In this document: positions 52,876 through 60,711 of the stretch, piece by piece
How positions within the stretch are numbered: the stretch's first letter is position 1
Layout of the letters: the number at the start of each line of letters is the position of its first letter
DNA from: Pseudorhodoplanes sp.
Lineage (GTDB): Bacteria; Pseudomonadota; Alphaproteobacteria; Rhizobiales; Xanthobacteraceae
Reading direction: 5' to 3'
Length of the DNA stretch: 64,000 nucleotides
Assembly (NCBI GenBank): GCA_032027085.1
Contig: JAVSMS010000001.1
Span: 2,442,501 to 2,506,500 of the forward strand
Notes under the pieces: generated by a model
Told to the model about the DNA's origin: nothing
Database searches by the model: none
What the model saw: only the letters and a program-made list of their open reading frames with translations
Program-made: the position numbers and the translations under genes

Positions 52876-52893
52876 TAGTTTCGTAGCAAACTA
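52876..52893. promoter_or_regulatory. Inverted repeat TAGTTT-N6-AAACTA
   Basis: Exact six-base arms at 52876-52881 and 52888-52893, 86 bp before the acyl-CoA ligase start and 17 bp after the preceding repeat. Candidate operator overlapping the promoter of the ligase/transport genes. Confidence 0.4.
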
Positions 52894-52978
52894 GCTTGGA
52901 CAGGCAGTCGCGCCGCAAGGCGACGGCCGCTCAAGAAGCGCGGCTAACGCGCAGGGGAAACCGGGAGGAGACTGCGCC

Positions 52979-54946
52979 GTGGCGATTGAGGCCGCTGCTG
53001 CCGAAGCGGACACATTTCCGAAGCTCCTGATTCACAATGCGCGCGTGCGCGGCGCCCGCCCCGCCTTGCGCCACAAGGATCTCGGCATCTGGCAGACCTG
53101 GACCTGGATGCAGGTCCTGGACGAGGTGCGCGCCTTGTCCGTGGGCTTGCGCGAATTGGGGCTCAAGCGCGGTGACAAGCTCGCCATCGTCGGAGCGAAT
53201 CGGCCGCGGCTGTATTGGGCGATGTGCGCGGCGCAGGCGCTCGGCGCCATCCCGGTTCCGCTCTATGCCGATTCGGTTGCCGAGGAGATGGCCTATGTCC
53301 TTGATCACGCCGAAGTCACGATCGCGGTGGTTCAGGACCAGGAGCAGGTCGACAAGCTGCTCTCGATTTCCGATCGCGTTCCGAAGCTGTCGCACATTAT
53401 CTATGACGAAACCCGCGGCCTGCGCGATTATGACCATTCCCGCCTGACCTCGATCGACGAGGTGCAGAAAAAGGGACGCAAGGAGCTGGTCGAGCTCTGG
53501 GCGCAGAAGCAGTGGGACGAGGGGGTGGCGCAGGGCCGCGGCAGCGATCTCGCCATTATTCTTTATACGTCAGGCACGACCGGCCGCCCGAAAGGCGTGA
53601 TGCTGACACACGACAACGTCCTGATCTCGGCGCGCAACGGCAACCTCTACGATCAGCTCGACGAGAACGAAGAGGTGATCGCCTATCTGCCACTGGCCTG
53701 GGTTGGCGATCACATCTTCTCTTATGCGCAGTCCTATGTCGCGGGCTTCTGCGTCAATTGCCCGGAAGCCGGCGAGACCGTGGTGGAAGACCGCCGCGAG
53801 ATCGGCACCACCTACGCCTTCGCGCCGCCGCGCATCTACGAAAATCTCCTGACGTTGACCATGGTGCGCATGGAAGACGCCGGCAAGCTGAAGCGGCGCA
53901 TGTTCCACTATTTCATCGATTTCGCCCGCAAATGGGGCGAGAAGATTCTGAACAGGGAGCGCGTGCCGCTGCATGTGCGGTTGATTTATTGGCTCGGCGA
54001 GTTTCTGGTCTATGGGCCGCTGAAGAACCGCTACGGATTGTCGCGCATCCGCGTCGCTTACACGGCCGGCGAGGCGATCGGTCCGGAAATATTCCGCTTC
54101 TACCGGTCGCTCGGCATCAACCTGAAACAGCTTTACGGATCAACCGAAGCGTCGGTCTATATCACCGCGCAGCCGGACGGTGAGATTTATGCCGACACCG
54201 TCGGCAAGCCGAATATCGATGTCGAAATCAAGATCGCAGAGAACGGCGAGGTGATGTTCAAGTCGCCGGGCGTATTCCAAGGCTATTACAAGGATCCGGA
54301 AAAGACCGCCGAGACCAAGACCCCGGATGGCTGGGTGCACACGGGCGATGCCGGTTTTATTGATCCCAAGAGCGGGCATCTGAAGATCATCGATCGCGCC
54401 AAGGATGTCGGCCGGCTGAAGGACGGTACGCTGTTCGCGCCGAAATACATCGAGAACAAGCTCAAATTCTATCCCAACATCAAGGAAGCGGTAGCTTACG
54501 GCGACCAGCGCGACATGGTCTGCGTGATGATCAACATTGATCTCGTCGCGGTCGGAAGCTGGGCCGAGCGCAACAACGTGGTCTACGGCTCCTATCAGGA
54601 ATTGGCCGGTCATCCGCGCGTCTACGAGATGATCGAGAAGCATGTCGCCGAGGTGAACCGGTCGCTCGCGGAAGAGGGTGCGATGGCTGGCGCGCAAATC
54701 CGCCGCTTCCTCATCCTGCACAAGGAGCTTGATGCCGACGACGGTGAACTGACCCGCACGCAGAAGGTGCGGCGCGGCTTCATCGCGGAGCGCTACGCGC
54801 CGCTGGTGACGGCCTTGTATGACGGGTCGAAGGAAGCCGACATCAGAACGGAAGTCACCTTCGAGGACGGCCGCAAGGGCGTCATCGCCGCGCGGGTGAA
54901 AATCCGCGACATGCAGACCGTACCTGCGATGGAGAAGGCGGCATGA
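52979..54946 (+). CDS. AMP-dependent acyl-CoA synthetase (long-chain/aryl acid type)
   Basis: 655-residue ANL-family ligase activating a carboxylic acid to its CoA thioester. Start GTG 52979 after GGGAGGAG. Motifs: P-loop-like YTSGTTGRPKGVM at residue 196, YGSTEASVYIT (A5 region), GWVHTGDAGFID (A7) and the A8 hinge DRAKDVGRLKDGTLFAPKYI. It resembles FadD15-like ligases commonly placed next to branched-chain-type ABC genes in Bradyrhizobium relatives. Likely substrate: the imported acid; chain type not readable. It is separated from the Crp/Fnr gene by a 239-bp gap with two inverted repeats. Confidence 0.88.
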   Translation: MAIEAAAAEADTFPKLLIHNARVRGARPALRHKDLGIWQTWTWMQVLDEVRALSVGLRELGLKRGDKLAIVGANRPRLYWAMCAAQALGAIPVPLYADSVAEEMAYVLDHAEVTIAVVQDQEQVDKLLSISDRVPKLSHIIYDETRGLRDYDHSRLTSIDEVQKKGRKELVELWAQKQWDEGVAQGRGSDLAIILYTSGTTGRPKGVMLTHDNVLISARNGNLYDQLDENEEVIAYLPLAWVGDHIFSYAQSYVAGFCVNCPEAGETVVEDRREIGTTYAFAPPRIYENLLTLTMVRMEDAGKLKRRMFHYFIDFARKWGEKILNRERVPLHVRLIYWLGEFLVYGPLKNRYGLSRIRVAYTAGEAIGPEIFRFYRSLGINLKQLYGSTEASVYITAQPDGEIYADTVGKPNIDVEIKIAENGEVMFKSPGVFQGYYKDPEKTAETKTPDGWVHTGDAGFIDPKSGHLKIIDRAKDVGRLKDGTLFAPKYIENKLKFYPNIKEAVAYGDQRDMVCVMINIDLVAVGSWAERNNVVYGSYQELAGHPRVYEMIEKHVAEVNRSLAEEGAMAGAQIRRFLILHKELDADDGELTRTQKVRRGFIAERYAPLVTALYDGSKEADIRTEVTFEDGRKGVIAARVKIRDMQTVPAMEKAA

Positions 54947-54988
54947 CCCTGATTCCGTCATTGCGGAACGCGAGCGGCTCGTTCGCTT

Positions 54989-55011
54989 ACCTCCCCCTGA
55001 AAGGGGGAGGT
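54989..55011. repeat. Short palindrome ACCTCCCCCT / AGGGGGAGGT
   Basis: Ten-base arms (54989-54998 and 55002-55011) with a three-base loop in the gap between the ligase and livG-like genes. Belongs to the CTCCCCC family also seen at 55.89-56.0, 59.66-59.84 and 63.2 kb. Confidence 0.65.
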
Positions 55012-55052
55012 CCGTCGGCGTACCCGACCGGGAAACGCCTGGGGCTCCGTGC

Positions 55053-55853
55053 ATGAGAGCTCCGAGCGAAAAGGACGTGGCGGCCGGCGATGTGCTCCTC
55101 GCCATCGACAACGTGTCGCTGTCGTTCGGCGGCATCAAGGCGATCCGCGACGTTTCCTTCGACATCCGCAAGGGAGAAATCCGCGCCATCATCGGCCCGA
55201 ACGGTGCCGGCAAGACCTCGATGCTGAATGTGATCAACGGCTTCTACACGCCGCAGCAGGGTCGCATCCGCTTCAAGGGCAAGACGCGATCCAAGATGCG
55301 CCCCTATGACGCCGCGCGCGGCGGTATCGCGCGCACTTTCCAGAATGTCGCGTTGTTCCGTGGCATGACCGCGCTCGACAACATCATGGCCGGCCGCACC
55401 CTGAAGATGCATCGCGGCCTGTTCTGGCAGATGTTGCGTTTCGGACCTGCCCTGCGTGAAGAGGTCGAACATCGCCGCGTGGTCGAGGAGATCATCGACT
55501 TTCTGCATATCGAGCATATCCGCAAGGTGCCGGTCGGCCGGCTGCCTTACGGCCTGCAGAAGCGGGTCGAACTCGGTCGCGCGCTGGCAATGGAACCGGA
55601 CCTGCTTCTCCTCGACGAGCCGATGGCCGGCATGAATCTCGAGGAGAAGGAAGACATGTCACGCTTTATTCTCGACGTGAACCAGCATTTTGGCACCACC
55701 ATAGCGCTGATCGAACATGACATGGGCGTGGTGATGGACCTGTCTGACCGCGTCATTGTGCTCGACTACGGGCGCAAGATCGCCGACGGCACGCCGGACG
55801 CGGTGAAAAAGGATCAGGGCGTGATCGACGCCTATCTCGGCGTGGCGCATTGA
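55053..55853 (+). CDS. Branched-chain-type ABC transporter ATP-binding protein (LivG-like)
   Basis: 266 residues. Walker A GPNGAGKTS, Q-loop RTFQNVALFRGMTALDN, signature region LPYGLQKRVELGRALAMEPD (the LivG variant of LSGGQ), Walker B LLLLDEPMAGMN, switch HD in LIEHDMGVVM. First gene of a complete HAAT-type importer set (livG, livH, livM, livK, livF order). The non-polar neighbours (CoA ligases) suggest aromatic or aliphatic acids as cargo. Confidence 0.9.
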   Translation: MRAPSEKDVAAGDVLLAIDNVSLSFGGIKAIRDVSFDIRKGEIRAIIGPNGAGKTSMLNVINGFYTPQQGRIRFKGKTRSKMRPYDAARGGIARTFQNVALFRGMTALDNIMAGRTLKMHRGLFWQMLRFGPALREEVEHRRVVEEIIDFLHIEHIRKVPVGRLPYGLQKRVELGRALAMEPDLLLLDEPMAGMNLEEKEDMSRFILDVNQHFGTTIALIEHDMGVVMDLSDRVIVLDYGRKIADGTPDAVKKDQGVIDAYLGVAH

Positions 55854-55887
55854 TCATGGTCAGGACATCTCACACACGCGCGCTTTC

Positions 55888-56010
55888 CTGGCCTCCCCCT
55901 TGTGGGCAGGGTCGCTCGCCAAGCAATGCGAGGCGAGCGGGGTCCCGCATTGGATTGCGGCGATTACCCCACTCCCTAACCCTCCCTCACAAGGGGGGAG
56001 GGAACAGTCA
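55888..56010. repeat. Composite palindromic repeat between livG and livH genes
   Basis: CCTCCCCCTTGTGGG near 55889 is mirrored by CACAAGGGGGGAGGG near 55988; within lie GCTCGCC/GGCGAGC and CAATGCG/CGCATTG pairs. Forms a long imperfect cruciform. Same family as the elements at 59.66-59.84 kb. No coding potential. Confidence 0.7.
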
Positions 56011-56034
56011 CAATGTGTGGAGGCGCCGCCGCTG

Positions 56035-56991
56035 ATGGACATCCTCTACAACATCTTCGTCGATCCTTTCATGCAGATGGGGAAGGCGCCCGACCTCCTG
56101 ATCCAGACCTTGTGGGAAGGTCTCGTTGCCGGCGTGCTTTATGCGCTGATCGCGCTCGGCTTTGTGCTGATCTTCAAGGCCTCCGGCGTGTTCAACTTCG
56201 CGCAGGGCATCATGATGGTGTTCGCTGCACTCACGCTGGTCGGTCTTCACGAAAAGGGCGTGCCGGCTTTCATCGCGCTGGCGCTAACAATCGTCGTGAT
56301 GTTCGTGCTCGCCGTCGGTATCGAACGGCTTGTGTTACGGCCGCTGGTGAACCAGCCCGACATCATCCTGTTCATGGCAACGTTCGGGCTGACTTACTTC
56401 CTGATCGGGCTTGGCGAGATCATATTCGGCGGCGAGCCGAAGGTGATGATCACCAACGAGCTTCTTCTGCCGAAGGGCTCCTATGAATGGAAGGTGTTCG
56501 GCGGCTTCGTCTCGTTCCAGAAGATCGATATCGCCGCGGCCGTCATCGCCTCGTTGATGGTTGCGGTACTTGCCGTCTTCTTCCAGAAGACGCGCATCGG
56601 ACGCGCGCTGCGGGCGGTGGCTGACAGCCACAAGGCGGCGCTCTCCGTTGGCATCTCGCTGGAACAGATCTGGGTGATCGTCTGGTTCACCGCCGGCATC
56701 GTAGCGCTTGCCACCGGCATCATGTGGGGTGCGCGTTCGGACGTCTCCTTCGCGCTGCAGATCCTGGCGCTGAAGGCCTTGCCGGTGCTGATTCTCGGCG
56801 GTTTCACATCCATTCCAGGTGCCATTGTCGGCGGCGTCATCATTGGCGTCGGCGAGAAGATCGGCGAATTCTACTGGGGACCGCTGCTTGGCTCCGGCAT
56901 TGAAAGCTGGCTCGCTTACGCCATCGCGCTCGTCTTCCTGCTGTTCCGTCCGCAAGGACTGTTCGGCGAGCGGATCATTGAGAGAATTTGA
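56035..56991 (+). CDS. Branched-chain-type ABC transporter permease (LivH-like)
   Basis: 318 residues from ATG 56035 (MDILYNIFVDPFMQMGKAPD); the frame extends upstream into the palindromic repeat, which I exclude. Eight hydrophobic segments; LivH landmarks GLVAGVLYALIALGFVLIFK, GVFNFAQGIMM and the EAA-like loop RALRAVADSHKAALSVGISL. Pairs with the LivM-type permease encoded next. Confidence 0.9.
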   Translation: MDILYNIFVDPFMQMGKAPDLLIQTLWEGLVAGVLYALIALGFVLIFKASGVFNFAQGIMMVFAALTLVGLHEKGVPAFIALALTIVVMFVLAVGIERLVLRPLVNQPDIILFMATFGLTYFLIGLGEIIFGGEPKVMITNELLLPKGSYEWKVFGGFVSFQKIDIAAAVIASLMVAVLAVFFQKTRIGRALRAVADSHKAALSVGISLEQIWVIVWFTAGIVALATGIMWGARSDVSFALQILALKALPVLILGGFTSIPGAIVGGVIIGVGEKIGEFYWGPLLGSGIESWLAYAIALVFLLFRPQGLFGERIIERI

Positions 56992-57015
56992 GGATGAGCC
57001 GCGTTAACACCTCCT

Positions 57016-57104
57016 CCGTCATGGCCGGGCTTGTCCCGACCATCCCGATGCGAGGCGCACATTGCCTGCGAAAGCGGGATGCCCGCGACAAGCGCGGGCA
57101 TGAC
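57016..57104. repeat. Dispersed repeat, CATGGCCGGGCTTGTCCCG family, copy 2
   Basis: Outer arms GTCATGGCCGGGCTTGTCCC and GACAAGCGCGGGCATGAC are the same as in the element at 43863-43950, while the centre (CATCCCG ... CGGGATG) is different. It fills most of the 134-bp gap between livH- and livM-like genes. Confidence 0.8.
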
Positions 57105-57125
57105 GACTGAAAGTGTGGTGACGAA

Positions 57126-58202
57126 ATGTTTTACCGCGAAGCCGGCCAGTACAAGACCAACTACGCCGCCGACATGGCACTGTTTCCGATCCGGCAGGAC
57201 CGGATTGGCATCGCGCTCATTCTGCTGATCGCCTTCGTGGTCATCCCGCTCACCACGTCCAGCTTCACGCTCTCGGCGGTGATGATCCCGATGCTGATCT
57301 TCTCGCTGGCGGCGATCGGGCTCAATCTGCTCACCGGCTATACCGGTCTGATCTCGCTCGGCACCGCCGGCTTCATGGGTGTGGGCGCTTACGCATGCTA
57401 CAAGCTCGCCACCTGGTTCCCGGACGTGAACATCATCCTGCTCATTCTTCTGTCCGGTCTTGCCGCCGCGGCGGTCGGCGCCGTGTTCGGGCTGCCGTCC
57501 TTGCGCATCAAGGGCTTTTATCTCGCGGTGGCGACGCTGGCCGCGCAATTCTTCCTGTCCTGGTGCTTTGTCCGCCTGCCGTGGCTGGTTAATTACAACG
57601 TCTCGAACGCCATTGAAGTGCCCACCCGCTACGTGTTCGACACAGCGGTGACTGGGCCGAACGCAACGCCGGTGGTGCGGTATCTGGTCGTGCTGACCAT
57701 TGTCGTGGCCATGACATGGATCGCCTCCAACATCCTCCGCGGGCGCATCGGGCGAAGCTGGATGGCGGTGCGGGATATGGACATCGCCGCCGAATTGATC
57801 GGCATCCGCCTTTATCGCACCAAGCTGCTCGCCTTCGCGATCTCGTCCTATTATTGCGGGGTGGCCGGCGCGCTGATGGTGTTTCTCTGGCTCGGCGCGG
57901 CGGAAGCCGACTCCTTCAACATCAACCAGTCCTTCATCATCCTGTTCATGGTGATCATCGGCGGGCTGGGCAGCCTGATCGGCTCCTTCTTCGGCGCCGC
58001 CCTGATCTGGGTGCTGCCGATCATCCTGCGCGCCGCACCCGCGGCGCTCGGCATCTCGATCCACGCCGCGACCGTCGAGCATCTGCAATTCATGATCGTC
58101 GGCGCGCTGATCATCTTCTTCCTGGTCGTCGAGCCGCATGGTCTCGCCCGGCTCTGGCAGATCGGAAAACAGAAATTGCGAGTGTGGCCTTTCCCGTATT
58201 GA
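57126..58202 (+). CDS. Branched-chain-type ABC transporter permease (LivM-like)
   Basis: 358 residues with about nine to ten hydrophobic segments. LivM features: LNLLTGYTGLISLGTAGFMG, RIKGFYLAVATLAAQFFLSW, and the cytoplasmic loop SWMAVRDMDIAAELIGIRLY. Partner of the LivH-like permease. The N-terminal 25 residues (MFYREAGQYKTNYAADMALF) are typical of the aromatic-acid-associated subgroup in Bradyrhizobium relatives, as far as I recall. Confidence 0.9.
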   Translation: MFYREAGQYKTNYAADMALFPIRQDRIGIALILLIAFVVIPLTTSSFTLSAVMIPMLIFSLAAIGLNLLTGYTGLISLGTAGFMGVGAYACYKLATWFPDVNIILLILLSGLAAAAVGAVFGLPSLRIKGFYLAVATLAAQFFLSWCFVRLPWLVNYNVSNAIEVPTRYVFDTAVTGPNATPVVRYLVVLTIVVAMTWIASNILRGRIGRSWMAVRDMDIAAELIGIRLYRTKLLAFAISSYYCGVAGALMVFLWLGAAEADSFNINQSFIILFMVIIGGLGSLIGSFFGAALIWVLPIILRAAPAALGISIHAATVEHLQFMIVGALIIFFLVVEPHGLARLWQIGKQKLRVWPFPY

Positions 58203-58316
58203 GGGTGCACACTCGACCTCAATTTCCCGGCCCGGGTATTACCTGGCCGGGGAGGCCCCCGGAGGGGCGACAAGAAATGCCGGCGATATAGCGCCGGCGA
58301 CAAAGGGAGAAACGCA

Positions 58317-59651
58317 ATGCGCCTGAAATATCTCGTTCTTGGCGCGGCCTTGGGAAGTCTTGTGGGTGTTTCCGCCTTGACTTCAAAGGCCGAAGCGCAG
58401 GACAGCATCTATGTGCCGCTGATGACCTACCGCACCGGGCCGTTTGCCGGTTCCGGCATCCCGATCGCCAACGGCATGCATGACTATCTCGCCATGCTCA
58501 ACGAACGTGATGGCGGCATTGGCGGTGTCAAGCTCACGATCGAGGAATGCGAAACCGGCTACGACACCAAGAAGGGTGTCGAATGCTACGAGCAAGTGAA
58601 AGCCAAGAAGCCGGTCATGGTGAATCCGTATTCCACCGGCATCACGCTGCAGCTTATCCCGAAGGCCGCGGTCGACAAGATTCCGGTGCTGTCGATGGCC
58701 TACGGCCTGTCGGCGTCGGCGGTCGGCAACGAGTTCCCGTGGATATTCAATCCGCCGGCGACCTACTGGGACGGCCTCTCGATGATGTTCCGCTATATCG
58801 GCGGCAAGGAAGGCGGGCTCGACAAGCTCAAGGGCAAGACCATCGGCTACATCTTCTTCGACGGCGGTTATGGCCGCGAGCCGATCCCGCTGCTTGAGCA
58901 GTTCGCGAAGGATTACGGCTTCACCGTGAAGCTCTATCCGGTGCCGGCGACGGAAATGCAGAACCAGTCGGCGCAATGGCTGAATGTGCGGCGCGACCGT
59001 CCGAATTGGATGATCATGTGGGGCTGGGGCGCCATGAACCCAACGGCTGTGCGCGAGGCCACCCGCATCAACTATCCGATGGACAAGTTCATCGGCATCT
59101 GGTGGTCGGGCGGCGAAGATGACGCGCGCGGCGGCGGCGCTGAAGCCAAGGGCTATCTGACCCTGAACTTCAATGGTGTCGGTGCGAATTATCCTGCGCT
59201 TCAGGACATCAAGAAGCTGGTCGTCGACAAGGGCAGGAGCCAGGTGACCGCCGACAAGTTCGCGGAGAATTTGTATAACCGCGGCGTCTATAATTCGGTG
59301 CTCATCGCGGAAGCGATCCGCAACGCGCAGAAGGTCACCGGCAAGAAGGCCGTGACCGGCGAAGATGTGCGGCGCGGACTGGAATCGCTGAAGATCTCGG
59401 CGGCGCGCTGGAAGGAGCTCGGGCTTCCCGAATTCGGTGCGCCGATCGACGGAGTGACCTGCACCGACCATAACGGCCATCATGCCGCCTACATGCAGCA
59501 ATGGGACGGCACCAAGTGGGTGAAGGTCTCGGACTGGATTCTGCCCATGAAGGAAAAGGTGCGTCCGCTGCTGGAAGCGGCTGCGAAGGACTATGTGTCC
59601 AAGAACCAGCCCTGGCCGAAACGCACCGAGCCCTGCGACAAGTCGTCGTGA
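58317..59651 (+). CDS. Branched-chain-type ABC transporter substrate-binding protein (LivK-like)
   Basis: Periplasmic type-1 binding protein, 444 residues. Signal peptide MRLKYLVLGAALGSLVGVSA cleaved near AEA-QDSIY. Two-lobed fold indicated by YRTGPFAGSGIPIANGMHDY, YSTGITLQLIPKAAVDKIPV and GYIFFDGGYGREPIPLL. It lacks the short leucine-binding motifs, and it is longer than LivJ/K, as are receptors for aromatic or other organic acids. GGGAGAAACGC precedes the ATG, the same Shine-Dalgarno context as tctC. Ligand unknown. Confidence 0.9.
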   Translation: MRLKYLVLGAALGSLVGVSALTSKAEAQDSIYVPLMTYRTGPFAGSGIPIANGMHDYLAMLNERDGGIGGVKLTIEECETGYDTKKGVECYEQVKAKKPVMVNPYSTGITLQLIPKAAVDKIPVLSMAYGLSASAVGNEFPWIFNPPATYWDGLSMMFRYIGGKEGGLDKLKGKTIGYIFFDGGYGREPIPLLEQFAKDYGFTVKLYPVPATEMQNQSAQWLNVRRDRPNWMIMWGWGAMNPTAVREATRINYPMDKFIGIWWSGGEDDARGGGAEAKGYLTLNFNGVGANYPALQDIKKLVVDKGRSQVTADKFAENLYNRGVYNSVLIAEAIRNAQKVTGKKAVTGEDVRRGLESLKISAARWKELGLPEFGAPIDGVTCTDHNGHHAAYMQQWDGTKWVKVSDWILPMKEKVRPLLEAAAKDYVSKNQPWPKRTEPCDKSS

Positions 59652-59655
59652 GGTT

Positions 59656-59836
59656 CTGACCCTCCCCTTTTGTGGGGAGGGTCGCCCGCTTGAGCGAAGC
59701 GGGCGGGGTGGGGTCGACGATCCACGACAACCCACCCCAGCTCGCTTCGCTCCGCAGCCGATGCTCCGCATCGGCATTCTGGACTTAAGAACGGCGGCTG
59801 GAGGCCGCCTCTGCCCTCCCCACAATGGGGAGGGTG
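59656..59836. repeat. Composite palindromic repeat between livK and livF genes
   Basis: CCCTCCCC near 59661 is mirrored by GGGGAGGG at 59676 and again by CTCCCCACAATGGGGAGGG near 59816; inside are CGCTTGAGCGAAGCG and CCACCCC/GGGGTGG pairs. It fills almost the whole 198-bp gap. Same family as the element at 8011-8162. Confidence 0.75.
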
Positions 59837-59849
59837 AAAGGAAGTGCCC

Positions 59850-60695
59850 ATGTCCACCGCCGCGCAGACAACGCCACAACCCGCCGCCGCCCCGGCCACC
59901 ATCCTCTCCGTCAACAACGTCGAGGTTATCTACGACCACGTGATCCTGGTCTTGAAGGGCGTCTCTCTCGAAGTGCCGAAAGGCGGCATCGTGGCGCTGC
60001 TCGGCGCCAATGGCGCCGGCAAGACCACGACCCTGAAAGCGATCTCCAATCTTCTGCATTCCGAGCGCGGCGAAGTGACCAAGGGCTCGATCGTGTTCGA
60101 CGGCGAGGAGGTGCAGGATTTGTCGCCGAACCAGCTCGTGAGGCGCGGCTGCGTACAGGTTATGGAAGGCCGCCATTGCTTCGGCCATCTCACCGTCGAG
60201 GAAAACCTCCTCACCGGCGCCTTCACGCGCCGCGACGGCAATGCCGCGATCCGCGCCGATCTGGAGCGCATCTATCAGTATTTCCCGCGCCTGCAGGAAC
60301 GCCGCGACGCCATGGCCGGCTACACCTCCGGCGGCGAGCAGCAGATGTGCGCCATCGGCCGCGCCATGATGGCGCGCCCGAAGATGATCCTGCTCGACGA
60401 GCCCTCGATGGGGCTGGCGCCGCAGATCGTGGAGGAGATTTTCGAGATCGTGCAGAGCCTGAACGAAAAGGAAGGCGTGTCCTTCCTGCTCGCCGAGCAG
60501 AATACCTTCATGGCGCTGAAATTCGCGCGCTACGGCTACATTCTGGAAAACGGCCGTGTGGTGATGGACGGGGATGCAAAGTCGCTCGCCGAGAACGAGG
60601 ACGTCAAGGAGTTCTATCTCGGCATCGCCGAGGGCAAGCGCAAATCCTTCCGCGAGGGCAAGCATTACAAGCGGCGCAAGCGGTGGCTGGCGTGA
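59850..60695 (+). CDS. Branched-chain-type ABC transporter ATP-binding protein (LivF-like)
   Basis: 281 residues from ATG 59850; a GTG two codons earlier is possible. Walker A LGANGAGKTTTLK, signature TSGGEQQMCAIGRAMMARPK, Walker B MILLDEPSMGLAP, switch LLAEQNTFMALKFA. The N-terminal 20 residues are Ala/Pro/Thr-rich. LivF forms the ATPase pair with LivG. The last residues (EGKRKSFREGKHYKRRKRWL) form a basic tail seen in the aromatic-acid-associated subgroup. Ends 16 bp before the PaaK-like gene. Confidence 0.9.
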   Translation: MSTAAQTTPQPAAAPATILSVNNVEVIYDHVILVLKGVSLEVPKGGIVALLGANGAGKTTTLKAISNLLHSERGEVTKGSIVFDGEEVQDLSPNQLVRRGCVQVMEGRHCFGHLTVEENLLTGAFTRRDGNAAIRADLERIYQYFPRLQERRDAMAGYTSGGEQQMCAIGRAMMARPKMILLDEPSMGLAPQIVEEIFEIVQSLNEKEGVSFLLAEQNTFMALKFARYGYILENGRVVMDGDAKSLAENEDVKEFYLGIAEGKRKSFREGKHYKRRKRWLA

Positions 60696-60711
60696 GCGTG
60701 CGTGCAATGTC

